Assembly (NCBI GenBank): GCA_031763025.1
Contig: JASSKH010000001.1
Coordinates: 25,236,039-25,300,038, forward strand
Source: Macrocystis pyrifera
Taxonomy: Eukaryota > Sar > Phaeophyceae > Laminariales > Laminariaceae
Direction of reading: 5' to 3'
DNA: 64,000 bases
Positions 35,989 through 64,000 of this stretch are shown in pieces. The translations under genes and the position numbers were made by a program. Under the pieces are notes generated by a model. That model ran no database searches, was not told the origin of the DNA, and saw only the letters and a program-made list of their open reading frames with translations. Position 1 is the first letter of the stretch; every line of letters starts with the position of its first letter.

Positions 35989-36306
35989 TATTGCGGGGAG
36001 GGGCATGGTAAATAGGACCTACGGTATACACAAAAACCTATACATTCACCTATTTTTACTGCTAACAATATTTGGTCCTATTTGCTGTTATATATATATA
36101 TATATATATTTTTTTTTTTTCATCATCACTTTTACTTTCCAGCCCACTCGTAGGAGGTTTTACCCTCGACGATCTTCTGGACAAGCCGTGGTCACAGGTG
36201 TCGTCCCTTCTCCCCCCCGGTACGTGCCTTTAGTTTTTATCGCGCATAGGGTTCAGCATTCCCACTGCTCGTCGATTTTCATCGAATGTATGGTCCCCCG
36301 TAATAG
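35989..36306. mobile_element. Family A MITE split by a SINE insertion
   Basis: The left part (about 35989-36090) runs to GGTCCTATTTGCTGT; the right terminus ATGGTCCCCCGTAATAG resumes at 36290. Between them lie a TA/T run and a 5'-truncated SINE in reverse orientation. Confidence 0.82.
36107..36288 (-). mobile_element. SINE, 5'-truncated, inserted in a family A MITE
   Basis: Matches the tail two thirds of the SINE (from CATCATCACTTTTACTTTCC to TTTTCATCGAATGT) but lacks the tRNA-like head. A T-run, the complement of the poly-A tail, marks its left edge. Confidence 0.75.
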
Positions 36307-37271
36307 GAAGGAGAAACAAAACAAGGGTGCGCAGATAATAAATAGGACAGGAAAAACACAACATACGCACAAACACACACGGGCTGCAGTAGCCTTGTAC
36401 ATTAAACGTAACAGCGTTGCGTGTTTTCTGGCTTGAGCGTGTTTAGTGTTCGATTTGAAGCTCCATCATTTTATGATGACTGTTTTGTCGGTCTACCGAA
36501 CGACGACGCTCATCCAGCACGCCAGTACTATATATAGGTTTTATCAAATACTTTGTAAAATTCGGTAAAAATGGAATATAGACGAGGCGTATTACGCGGC
36601 TTGCAAAGTTGAGTATCAACTATTTAATCAGTCGAACTCACAGCTGACGTATTTCAAAATTTGTAAAAATATATAGCGCTGCTACCGCATTGCTTGCTGG
36701 TACTGGTTGTGGTACTGGTACTGGTTTTTGTACCAGTAATATTGACAGCAGTACTGGCACGGGTGCTGGTGTGACTCTTCCTATGGGAGCGTATACATCG
36801 ATACATGCGTCGCCAGAGGTGCCGGAGCAGCAGCCCTGTAGGATCAAAAATAAGAATTAGAGAAGCAAAAATCGCGAAACCAACACTATATATCGCGAAA
36901 TGATGGCGAAATGACGAATTCGCAGATGACAAAGATGTCGGTCACAGATGGGGGCATAGTAGTACATCTCTTCGTGCAGCAGTATCCCATGTCGCATCCC
37001 CTCTCTCCTGGTACATGCCGTGCGTATCATACCATGGTGTGCTATATACTACCCAACCCTTCGTGGGGTACGTACGACACACCGAAAAAGGTTACCAGTG
37101 GTCGAAAAGGCAACGTACTATTCATGGCCGCAATATGTACAAAGGTACCTTATGTTTCCGATCAGACCGATATATATATGTATACGAGTATACCTGGTAT
37201 ATATAATATATATTTCCGCACATCGCCTGCCGCAGTGCAGACTCTTGTGCCAGCAAAGACCCAAACAACAC

Positions 37272-37382
37272 GTATTACGGGGGACCATAGTTAATGGGAC
37301 CACATTTTGTCAGAAAAATATGGGGAAATATATAGGTTTTTGTGTGTACCGTAGGTCCTATTTACTATGGCCCCCCCTAATG
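37272..37382. mobile_element. Family A MITE
   Basis: Left CGTATTACGGGGGACCATAG; right end slightly degraded (CCCCCCCTAATG). Confidence 0.82.
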
Positions 37383-38439
37383 TTAATAACAACCCTCCTG
37401 CGGTTGTTTTAATTTTTTTTTCGTTTCGTGGGCATACCGTACCGGCCCGCTCAAAAAAATCAGCCTGAAAAAAAGGATAAATATGGAGAGAGCTCCCAGC
37501 CTAGTTAGTCAGTGCCAAAGCTCTCAAGGAAGTCAACCCTGCGGCTAGCCGGGGTTGGGCCAAAAGGCACCGTTCATTGGGATCAAAACGAGAAAGAAAT
37601 GGCGGCATAAGAAAGCGTGCCTTCTCGCGCGCCCAGAATCTGAAAGACGGCCTGAGCCCGAGCCCGATTGCAGGTTTCTTCTGAGAGCGCCGGTTCTGGC
37701 TGCTTTATCGCTTACGTATTGTATGCCAAAAACAAGCCCGTGCTCGCAACGGCAGCGTGCTCATCAAATGTTCTGAAATGCAGACTTGGGCGTACATCTC
37801 CGAGACGCACAATATCATGTATATATACCTGGTATATATGTACCAGGTACTTGGTACTCCACACCAGACTTGAAGACTCTTTTGTTTTGCTGCGTTCTCT
37901 GCTGTAAATTGATTGCCTGGTTTGAGTTTTTTTGGAAGTATAAATAAATATAAATATTTTACACTACGAACAATTATTTATTTTCCGAATTCGGGGAGAC
38001 GAAGTAGATAGGAAGAAGAAATTAAAAAGAAGAACCGAAGCTGTGAAAGCGAGAATGTACACACAAAAAAAAAAAACTCATGATTGCAAGCTTGGTGTTG
38101 GTGCTATCAACAGACAGAGCGATGATTCGAGTGCGCGTTGCACGGGGTCGCGTATCTCTGGTATCTGGTAGGTTTTTTCGAGTTGTGCTCAAATCGTCAC
38201 AGGTTTTGAAAGCAGGGGATTCGCTTGTTACTTACTGTAAGCACCTGGTATGCCACACAAGGCGACTGCTGTAGTTACGGTGTACTTAACTCCCTGTATG
38301 TAGGTGTTGCGGCAGGGTCAGCGAAAGGCTCCAACCCAGGCCGAGTGCCCCGGGTTCGTGTATATGGAGGACAGGTCAACCAGCCTGCCGGTTGTTTTTA
38401 TCCTTGACGAGGACTGTACGTACAAGCGGGACACGTGCT

Positions 38440-38546
38440 ATTTACGGGGGTCCATAGTTAATAGGACCTATGGTACACATAAAAACCTATATATTTACCT
38501 ATTTTTGCTAACGATATTTGGTCCTATTAACTATGGTCCCCCGTGC
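38440..38546. mobile_element. Family A MITE upstream of gene 2
   Basis: GTTAATAGG subfamily; located about 530 bases before the gene 2 start codon. Confidence 0.84.
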
Positions 38547-39077
38547 TATATATATGCTACCTGGGGTAAGAGGTACCAGGTGTGCCTCAACGTACCCTGT
38601 ACAAGATATCGCGCAGCTTGCCAATATCTGAAAGTTGGGAGCCCCCTTCTCCGTATTCCCACACCAGTGCGACACGTATGGTACCAGGCATGGGGGGGGT
38701 GAAGTACGGAAAGCCTGCGGATGTGACGTCTTTTGGCTCCCGCCACGAACACAACGAAGCCAATTTTTCGTTTCCTGTTTATTGTGTCTTGTGTTTTGAC
38801 GACTTTTTTTTTTTGGGCCTTTTTTGCCTTTTTTGCCTGTTTTGCCTTCTCTTTTTTTTTCCCCCCCCTTTTTCCGCCCTCGCTTTTCGCCTTTTTTTAT
38901 CATTTTGGCTTTTTTCACCTCCTTTGTGTTTCTTTTCCCGCCTTGTTGTTGTTGTTGTTGTTGTTGTTTTTAGCCCCGCCCGCATCTGTCTATAAGGAAG
39001 AAGCCGGGAGGAATAAGGAGGCCAGGGGGGGGGCGCGCGGGGGACGGGGGGGGAGGAAGGGGGAAGGGAAACAAAAT

Positions 39078-56997
<17,920 letters not shown>

Positions 56998-57247
56998 CCG
57001 AGAGGGAGGAGGCCCGCATGGCTTACGCTATCGGGACGGGATTTACACGGTAGCGAGGCTTTCTGCCCACCTTGACGCCCTGTTGGCGGGGCTTCCGACG
57101 GAGTAATGTCGCGTGTGGAGGGGAGGACGGGGCGGGGGGGGGGGGGGGGGGGGGGGGGTGGGGGAGGCGACGCACTCATTTGTTGCTTGCCTTAGCCATG
57201 TAACCATTGACCACACATCCCTTTCGAGACGGAGGGGGGGGGGAGGG

Positions 57248-57370
57248 TGTGATCATGTCATGAATGGGCGTAGTCGTATGACCCTAGACCCTCGCGTCCC
57301 TACAATGCCGGGACGGAGCACGTCGGTTTCCACCGACCAGGCAGGCACTGCTTGCACCAAGCGCGAAGAG
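57248..57370 (-). mobile_element. RepB, 3' fragment
   Basis: GTGATCATGTCATGAATGGG through CCAACCGACC-like text to GCACCAAGCGCGAAG in reverse; a G-run abuts it on the poly-C side. Confidence 0.64.
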
Positions 57371-57962
57371 GGGGGGGGAATAGGGGGTTGGAGGGGACTA
57401 GAGGGGGAGGAACAGGTAGGGGGAGCGATAGGAAGAGAAAGTGATTAGATTGAAGGAGAGATGATCGAGAGAAGCAAGCGCTCGGCGGCTTTAACGGCGC
57501 CTTTGTGGAAGGTGCACCCACCCACCGTATGTAGGACGAACCGTACGTGGCGTTAGCGAGGGATACCTGGTTGCAGTGGTGCCGCAAGTTTTTTTGTTTT
57601 TTAGTGGTATTGAAGCTTTAGGAGACTGGGAGGGAGGAAGGTTGTGGTGGAGGCGGTGATGACAACAGCAAAAGAAGACAGCAACGACAACGACACGTTC
57701 TCCTTTGCTTCGTTGGTGCCGGGCTTGATGGGGCGAGTGCTGCCGGCATGGCCTGGACGTCGACGTGAGCGTGGAATGTATGATGTGGTTGGTGGGCATG
57801 GGTCTTGACCCCCCCCCCCCCCCCCTCGCACGCAAGACGGCGTTTTCTCGCCACTTAATACCGGTAATAAACGGTACCTTCAATTTTTGAAGAAAAGTTG
57901 GGGAACGATCCCCTCCCCGCGCGCGCGCGCTCGGGATGTATGTCTCACCCCGGGGGTATGCT

Positions 57963-58095
57963 CCGTCTCGAGAAGGATGCGTGGCCGAGTCAAATGACTG
58001 AGGCGAGCGACAAATGAGTACCCCCCCTCGGGGATACCGTCTCGAAAGGGATGCGTGGTCAGTCGTTAAATGACTAAACCAAGCAACAAATGAGT

Positions 58096-58138
<43 letters not shown>
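57963..58138 (+). repeat. RepC, two tandem copies with poly-C
   Basis: RepC is about 60 bp: CGTCTCGAAAGGGATGCGTG, then CAAATGACTGAGGCAAGCAA, ending CAAATGAGTACCCCC. Two copies (57963-58022 and 58030-58097) each end in GAGTAC and C-runs. Other copies: 19109-19170, 19508-19565, 49628-49690 (+); 23668-23745, 57168-57232, 60833-60900 (-). Confidence 0.7.
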
Positions 58139-58140
<2 letters not shown>

Positions 58141-59176
58141 CACCGCCTCCCCCCCCCCCCCCCAACAATAATAACTTATAGTTGTTTTTTTGGCTTTTGT
58201 TTTGGTCGCGAAGCGTTTTTTTACGTCGCAGGTTTTTGGTGTCGGTCAGTCGGTGTCTTTTTTGTCTCCGTTACGATTTCGAATTGTATTCGCGCGGCGT
58301 TTTTTTTGTCGCCTTTTTCTTGCCAGATTTTCCAAGTTACGCACGGCTGGCTGACTCTTGATACAAGTACAACTTTCTGCAGCGGCCTGTCTTTTTTTCC
58401 GACCGATTGCTGATTGGCCAATGGGCCTCATCAACAGTTGTCAGCAAAAAAGTTCTCGAGATACCTGGTAGGCATTATTTCGAGGGCCGCTGAATGTTGT
58501 CGCGCATTGGTTTTCGTTCTTTACCGGGTGGCATGTTTTTGGCAGCTAGCTGTAGGTGTCAAGGCGGGCGGCTGAGCGGGGCGGAAGGGACGGAGCAACG
58601 GCTCGCGGGTAGTATTAGACGAGGACAGAGAGCAGAGATGAATGGAGGACAGAGATTAGTACGCAGTAGCTTTTTTTTGTGTCTCCCTCGTTTTTTTTGT
58701 TGGGTGTCGTGCGAGATGGGTGAAGAAACCAGAGGGAGGGACAAGGAGGGACGGGACGGGACGGAGGCGGGGGGGGGGGGAGGTTAGTGCAGTGTCCCCT
58801 GTTTTGTGGATGGGTAAGTGGGTAGGTGGGGTTTTTTTTCTGTTAGCACTACCTGGTATCATGTGAGCAAGTTGCATTGCCCGCGTCGGGAAAAGGCTGC
58901 TGTTTTTGCGCTGAACCGCCGCCGTGGAATGGCCTTAATTTTTTGCAATGGGCCTCGTAGGACCTTACCCAGGAGGGACGCTTGCCTGTTTTCTTTGTAC
59001 CCCACGAGCCAGGTTTTGGTTGGCGCTCGAGCAGTGGGGTGCTGCGGGGGGAAGGAGATTGGTTGGGGGAGGGCTTTTTGCGTTGCTGTACGCGATGTTT
59101 TTATTGGGAGACATAGGGGTAAAAAGGGGGGAGGGGGAGCTTCTTTGGGCCTGTGTTTAAGCAGCAGCTGCTTTTA

Positions 59177-59208
<32 letters not shown>

Positions 59209-59802
59209 ACCAGAACGCAAAAACGTTTGTGCAGGCAATAAAACTTGGTACTCGTAGAGCGGTTCTGTTCGTGGTTGTCAATAAAACTATGGTGTCGTAG
59301 TCTTGATCGCGCAAGGAGTCCCACTCCCCCCTCCCTCCGCTTTTGCGAAGAGAGCGATGGGTGGCGCGGTCGGATGGATGGGTGGATGGATGGTGGGAGG
59401 GAAGGATGGGTAGAAGGTGGGTACAAATAGGCCACCCCTTTCGATTTGATGAAAGGTCACCTAGATGAAACGACACGTCGAGGCCGCTGCCGCTTCTTTG
59501 GCGACAGGATTAGTGGTAACTGGTAAAATGAAAGACAGAGCGAGCGATTGCGTCCACCCAGCTTTCCGATGGGTAGCATCAGTAGTACTTAAATGTACTG
59601 TTCATAGTGTGTAGTATCAGCGCGATGGTGGTTATAGCATCAAGCAGGCAGAAGCAGCAGCAGAAGCAGGAGCAGCAAAGCAGCAAAAGCAGAAGTAGTA
59701 GAAGCAAGTATCATGCCACGATAGGCCGCCGGAGATTGTGTCAACGGGGGACGATGCAGCAGTCAGTGTCTCTCGGAAAACCTAATCGCGCCGCCTTTGA
59801 CT

Positions 59803-59838
<36 letters not shown>

Positions 59839-60132
59839 GCAGCATCAGCATCAGCAGCAGCAGCAGCAGCAGCGGCAGCATCAGCATCAGCAGCAGCAGC
59901 AGCAGCAGCGGCAGCAGCAGCGGCAGCGGCAGCGGCAGCGGCGGCAGCAGCAGCAGCGGCAGCGGCAGCGGCAGCGGCGGCAGCAGCAGCAGCGGCAGCG
60001 GCAGCGGCAGCGGCGGCAGCAGCAGCAGCGGCAGCGGCAGCGGCAGCGGCGGCAGCAGCAGCAGCGGCAGCGGCAGCGGCAGCGGCGGCAGCAGCAGCAG
60101 CGGCAGCGGCGGCAGCAGCAGCAGCAGCAGCA
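59803..60132. repeat. CAG/CGG higher-order array
   Basis: Triplets CAG and CGG in a regular 36-bp higher-order unit (four CAG, then CGG/CAG alternating, closing CGGCGG) repeated about five times, after two shorter units with ATC triplets. All forward frames stay open (poly-Ser/Gly, poly-Ala, poly-Gln/Arg), so the open frames are not evidence for a gene. Confidence 0.88.
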
Positions 60133-60999
60133 AAAATCACTGCATCAACAACGACGACGATGCTATCCGATAGTATTGATAGCGTCATGCGTTGTCCTCC
60201 CGTTGCAAAGTGGCGACAAAGATGCCCTCAGTTTGGTTGCGTAGGGTCCGCTAGTTGGGTGTGTAACCCGATAAAATGTACACCAGGTACCAGGTATGTT
60301 CTCTTGCCGGTACCTGGCGATAGTGTCGAGTATTTTTTTTGTTTTCGCATATAACCTGTAATACCGTCGGCCCGAATATTGGCCTTTTTTTCGGCTACGG
60401 AATGTCACCTTTTTTGTCGGTTCCCGGACGGTCGACTTTTTTTTTTTTCGGTTCCCGAATGTTGCCTGTATTATCGGATCTCGAACATGTTTCCTTTTTT
60501 CGGTTGCCGAATACTGTCTATTTTGTGGTTCTCGAATGTTTGTCTTTTTTTTCGGTTCCCAGATGTTTTTTTTTTTTTGTTTCAATTCGGTTCTGCATAA
60601 GGCTGTTGGCTGTTGAACACGAAGAGGAGAGCCTTTTGAACCATGTAACTGCGCGAGTATGATAGGATACGTTGAAAAATATATATATATTTATATATTT
60701 GCTGCTCCACCCCCGTTGGTTGGCGGTGCTGAAAACGGTAGAGAGAGGGGAGAAAGAGGGAGGTGGTTGAGCGCGGAAGCAGGGAAGAAATGATTATTTT
60801 CCCTTGTTCGAATGATGGGGATGGGGGGGGGGGGCGTACTCATTGTTGCTTGCCTTAGTCGTTTGGCCGTGAACCACACACCCCTTTTCGAGCCGGAGCC
60901 GGTGGTGGGGGGGGGGGGGGGGACTTCAGGGCCCTCTTTCGAAGCAACAGGAAGCGTTTAGGGGGAAAGGGGCCACCTTCTCCCTCTTTGAATCTCGGG

Positions 61000-61032
<33 letters not shown>

Positions 61033-61217
61033 GAGGGTCAAGGGATCTGCTTGGAAGCGGAACGAGCTCTCCGTCGTGGAACCTTTTTTTGTGCCCGTTC
61101 AAAAACGGTCCGCCCTTTGAAAAGGACGGTCGCCACCAACGAATAAATTGCTGGCGTTGCTCTGATCAATCGACCTGTCATGTCCTTCTTTCGTTTTACT
61201 CCTCTTTTTGCGCCGGC

Positions 61218-62790
61218 AGAAAGGTGGGTCTCTCGAATCTCGATGAGGTCGGGGAAATTGTCGGGAGGGGGGAGGGGGGGGGGGGGGGGGGCGAGAGGTA
61301 GGGGATCCCACCGCCCGCACGCGTTGTGGGCTGTGGCGGGGGAGGACGAGGAAGATGGAGAGGGAGGCTCTCGCTACTGCTGTGCACACGGCTGAGGAAA
61401 AAGTGAGGCGCTTTTTTGTTCTTTGTTTTGTCGTGTCCGCGTCTTTCTTTCTCGAACTAGGTACGATGCCGAGGAGAAACGGTACGTTGCCGAGGAGGGG
61501 AGAAGAGGGGGACGGGGTACTCATGTCATGCATGGCCGTAGGTGTATGACCATAGAACCTCGCATCCCTACCAATGCCGGGACGGGGGCGGCCGCGGGGG
61601 GGTTACCTTTGTAACTGCCGCGTCACAAAATGGGGCGTGTGTTCCGTTTCAGATGCGTGAAGAGAAGGGCTTTCATGTTTTCATAAGCAAGCGCTGCCTA
61701 CAAAATAACAGGTTTGCAGTGGGCTTACTTACTAGGCTTTTTCGTTTTGTTTTGTTTTTCTTCTCTTTGTGCGCTGCTTTTTTTGCTTCGTTGCGTGCTG
61801 TGGCCGCTCTGCTGTATGCTGTCTGTGCTGCTTGTTGTCTTTTGGCTTTTTTGCTGTCCATTTTTTTTGTCCGTGGTGGGAGTTCATTCGTGTCTGCAGT
61901 ATACATGCAGTACCTGTCTGTCTTGTCTGTATCTCGCCGGCGGCCCCTGTGTGAGCTTGTAGTGTGTAATGAGTAGCTTGCTCGCGTGGGAGTTGCACGG
62001 GCTTAGTGCGGGATGTCTGTTCATGTCAGGAGAGGACGGAAAGGAAAGGAGGAGGAAGGCGGCCTTCCTGTCGCCACCATCTTGTTTGTCGTCGCAGTAG
62101 TACTACTGTGCGTAGTTGCGAACGATTGCCACCATCTGGCTATCGCCATCGATGTTTACGATTATGGTACGTAGTACGCTCGGTTAGCGAGATTACCCCC
62201 CCCCCCCCCCCCCGCCTTCTATTTGGTCCTCAGTCCATGTTTTTGTAACCGGTGTGATCAGTGTTCATTTGTCGACAGGGTGGCGACGGACCGCTCAATT
62301 CCCCGTTGATCATATACTACGGCCATGCACGACAATGAGTACACCCCCCCCCCCCCCCCCCCACCGCCCCTCCGTTGTTCTGTGTGCGAATTGCGTGCGC
62401 GAATATTGAAAAGACTCCGTCGGGTACACAACTCCAACAACGGTCCGAGAGTGCTTGGTAAATATATACTAGGGTTGGTTGTCGTTGTTGTGTGCTTTTG
62501 TCAGCGTCTGGGAGCGGGGGGGGGGGGGGGGGGGGGGGTCATCGACGTGCACGCGCGCGCCCTCTGTATGTAAGCACGGCCATTGACTTGCGTCGGGACG
62601 CTTGCTGCATTTTCGCCGACGCCCGGAGGGAGCCAAATTGTTTGTTTTTTTTCGTTTCTTGTTTCTTTACGTACTACCTGGTACGTACAGCAATAATACC
62701 CGTTCTCTCAGATGTCCGATTTGTTGAGCCCGGCCCTAAAAAACTTGCAGCAAAGTCTTGCATCGACGGCGCCTGCAATAGGTATGCAAC
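61218..62790 (+). other. Candidate exons of a third gene (unassembled)
   Basis: Short protein-like pieces flanked by splice-like signals: KVGLSNLDEVGEIV (from about 61219), MEREALATAVHTAEEK (61353-61400, donor GTGAGG), YDAEEKRYVAEE (about 61463-61498), MREEKGFHVFISKRCLQNN (61653-61711, acceptor TTTCAG, donor GTTTGC), CVVANDCHHLAIAIDVYDY (about 62110-62165, donor GTACGT), and 62712-62783. Phases could not be made to agree across all pieces, so no model is offered. RepB copies and G/C runs are interleaved, as in gene 2 introns. Confidence 0.3.
61518..61590 (-). mobile_element. RepB, 3' terminal fragment
   Basis: GGGGTACTCATGTCATGCAT to CAATGCCGGGACGG, reversed. Similar small ends occur at 23842-23912 (-), 40708-40745 (-), 46145-46188 (+) and 62308-62345 (+). 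Confidence 0.6.
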
Positions 62791-63536
62791 ATCTATGCTT
62801 GCCCGGCAAAAGAAGGGTATGGTCCTGCGTGACAAGAGTTAGCACCACCACTGTTGTAACATCGCGTCGTAGGTCAGTCAATGCGTATCCTGGCGTATAG
62901 TTTGGGAACAATGAGGCCTCCTGCTGCGACCAGTCGGAGACTTGCGCCCAGGGTTTCTACTCGCGCGTAAATTGTCTGGCAATCAACGCGGTACCTCGTC
63001 GCAGACGGTAGGGACCCCGGTAAATGAACGCTGACGGAACTGATGTCGTTGTCGACGGTACACCTCGCTAACAACGATGGGCCGGCGGGGTGATCTGTTT
63101 TTTTCCTAGCCTCTTTCTAATTGCCGTGCTGTTGCAGAGCTGCGATATCGCTCACGGAGTGATACTTAGTCACGGTCTCCCAGTACAACAATGAGGCTTT
63201 CTCGAAAAGGGACCCAGCGGGCGTCCCCTCTTTTCTGTTTCAGATTACTGTTGTAACATCGCGTCGTAGATTAATCCGAGTCCCAGGTATGTATATAGTT
63301 TGGGATCAACGAGGCCTCTCTCTGCTGCGACATGAGATCACACCCATACTTGTTGACCCTTCTCTTGTCTCAATGTCGTCGCTCGTCTGACTCACATCCT
63401 TTCCTCGGGTTCTTTCCCTTCCTTATTGTCCCGGAGCAGCCCCAGTTGATTGGGGGTTCTTCTGCTACCGTTCGTTGTCTCGTGGGGACGTCGTGTACGA
63501 TTTTCTAAGCCCCTCCGACAGTGATACGGCGCTCAG

Positions 63537-63827
63537 GTCTGCGATTATTGCGGTGTGAGGCACCCGGAACGCGTTCGCCTGGTAGTCCGCACGCAGCCCT
63601 TCGTGGTGCATTTCCATGCGGTTATTCCGGAACTAACGTACGATCACGTCGTGCTTGATGAGGGGCGACGAAGGCGGAGCCTTTCTGTATGTCAGTGGTC
63701 TCCCAGCGAAGGCGGAGCCTTTCTGTATGTCAGTGGTCTCCCAGCACTACCCTTTTCCAGATACCGCAGCCCGCCACCCACCACTGTAGTTACCGTAACA
63801 CGTTTGCGCCTAACGAATCACGCATAG
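63537..63827 (+). CDS. Possible exon with a Cys-pair motif
   Basis: After acceptor GCTCAG the frame reads VCDYCGVRHPERVRLVVRTQ then PFVVHFHAVIPELTYDHVV, open to TAG at 63825. The first Cys pair resembles half a zinc finger. A 38-bp direct duplication (63667-63743) shifts the frame inside it, so the C-terminal third is doubtful. Confidence 0.28.
   Translation, partial: VCDYCGVRHPERVRLVVRTQPFVVHFHAVIPELTYDHVVLDEGRRRRSLSVCQWSPSEGGAFLYVSGLPALPFSRYRSPPPTTVVTVTRLRLTNHA
63667..63743. repeat. 38-bp tandem duplication
   Basis: GAAGGCGGAGCCTTTCTGTA through GGTCTCCCAGC occurs twice back to back. Confidence 0.88.
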
Positions 63828-64000
63828 TAACGTCTGCCACAGTCGGCATGTATGTTCTCGACGTTTCGCTTGGTCCTCGCCCCCCCCCGTCCCATTCGTC
63901 CCATTCGTTCCTCGACCTTCAGAACTGGGGAAGATAGGAACGAAAACCCACTTCTCGGCGCCTCTATGTTAGGGTCACGTGCCATACGTCGGCGGATCCT

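Larger units (their letters stand above)
23209..39077. other. Repeat-dense intergenic interval
   Basis: Apart from the possible exon at 26858-27025, no convincing coding exon was seen on either strand. The interval holds about 14 family A MITEs, two RepB copies, family E copies, a 253-bp tandem duplication, simple repeats and G-runs. The region 38700-39077, T-rich and with a (TTG)n run, precedes gene 2 and probably holds its promoter and 5' UTR; no TATA-type element was recognised. Confidence 0.6.
57000..61217. other. Intergenic interval of simple repeats
   Basis: Contains RepB and RepC fragments, long G and C runs (57132-57159, 58098-58138, 61000-61031), the CAG/CGG array at 59803-60132 and T-rich stretches with repeated TTCCCGAATG / TTCTCGAATG phrases (60370-60590). 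No exon was supported. Confidence 0.5.

Noticed and set aside
38733..39077. In-frame upstream extension of gene 2 with a Phe/Leu-rich stretch resembling membrane segments
   Set aside because: It comes from T-runs and a (TTG)n repeat just before a good ATG; composition is simple-repeat, not protein.
59607..60354. Long open frames of about 130-190 codons across the CAG/CGG array
   Set aside because: Several frames on both strands are open only because the triplets lack stops; peptides are homopolymeric.

Overview
The window reads as nuclear DNA of a eukaryote with long, intron-rich genes. A brown alga or a close stramenopile relative fits best. Support comes from compact GC-rich exons separated by kilobase introns, frequent poly-C/poly-G and CAG runs, TTAGGG-like sequence, and a protein joining IQ, WW and repeated B-box-like zinc fingers, a combination common in stramenopiles. 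The lineage is inference from style and domain content, not from any search. Nothing bacterial or viral was recognised.

Two large plus-strand genes can be assembled by hand. Gene 1 enters the window mid-gene at base 1 and runs to about 23.2 kb (a later end near 27.0 kb is possible). Thirteen exons keep the reading frame across canonical GT/AG introns and encode an IQ-like segment, a WW domain split over two exons, four C2-C2-C2-H fingers, low-complexity linkers and a charged coiled-coil tail. One finger exon has been tandemly duplicated. Gene 2 starts at about 39.08 kb and runs to 55.1 kb, perhaps 57.0 kb. It encodes a Sec14-like CRAL-TRIO lipid-binding domain, a low-complexity linker, a PH domain interrupted by a long Gly/Ser/Arg-rich insert, then polyQ and coiled-coil segments. 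Both genes point to scaffold or membrane-lipid adaptor roles rather than metabolism. Weak exon-like fragments at 61.2-63.8 kb may be a third gene.

Between and inside the genes lies a dense community of short non-autonomous repeats: about 29 copies of a roughly 110-bp palindromic MITE (family A), a second roughly 85-bp palindromic family (D), a roughly 500-bp family (RepB) and a roughly 60-bp family (RepC) that share a GAGTAC-plus-poly-C end, and a tRNA-derived SINE in three copies. Nested insertions (A within D, SINE within A, SINE within RepB) give a relative chronology. The 23.2-39.0 kb interval is almost entirely repeats. Tandem repeats include a degenerate telomere-like minisatellite (16.73-17.08 kb), a CT tract of about 200 bp (46.87-47.07 kb), a CAG/CGG higher-order array (59.80-60.13 kb) and a 253-bp tandem duplication (33.97-34.48 kb).

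Gene 2 introns show a strand-asymmetric pattern: several have G-runs just after the donor and C-runs just before the acceptor, often together with RepB or RepC copies.
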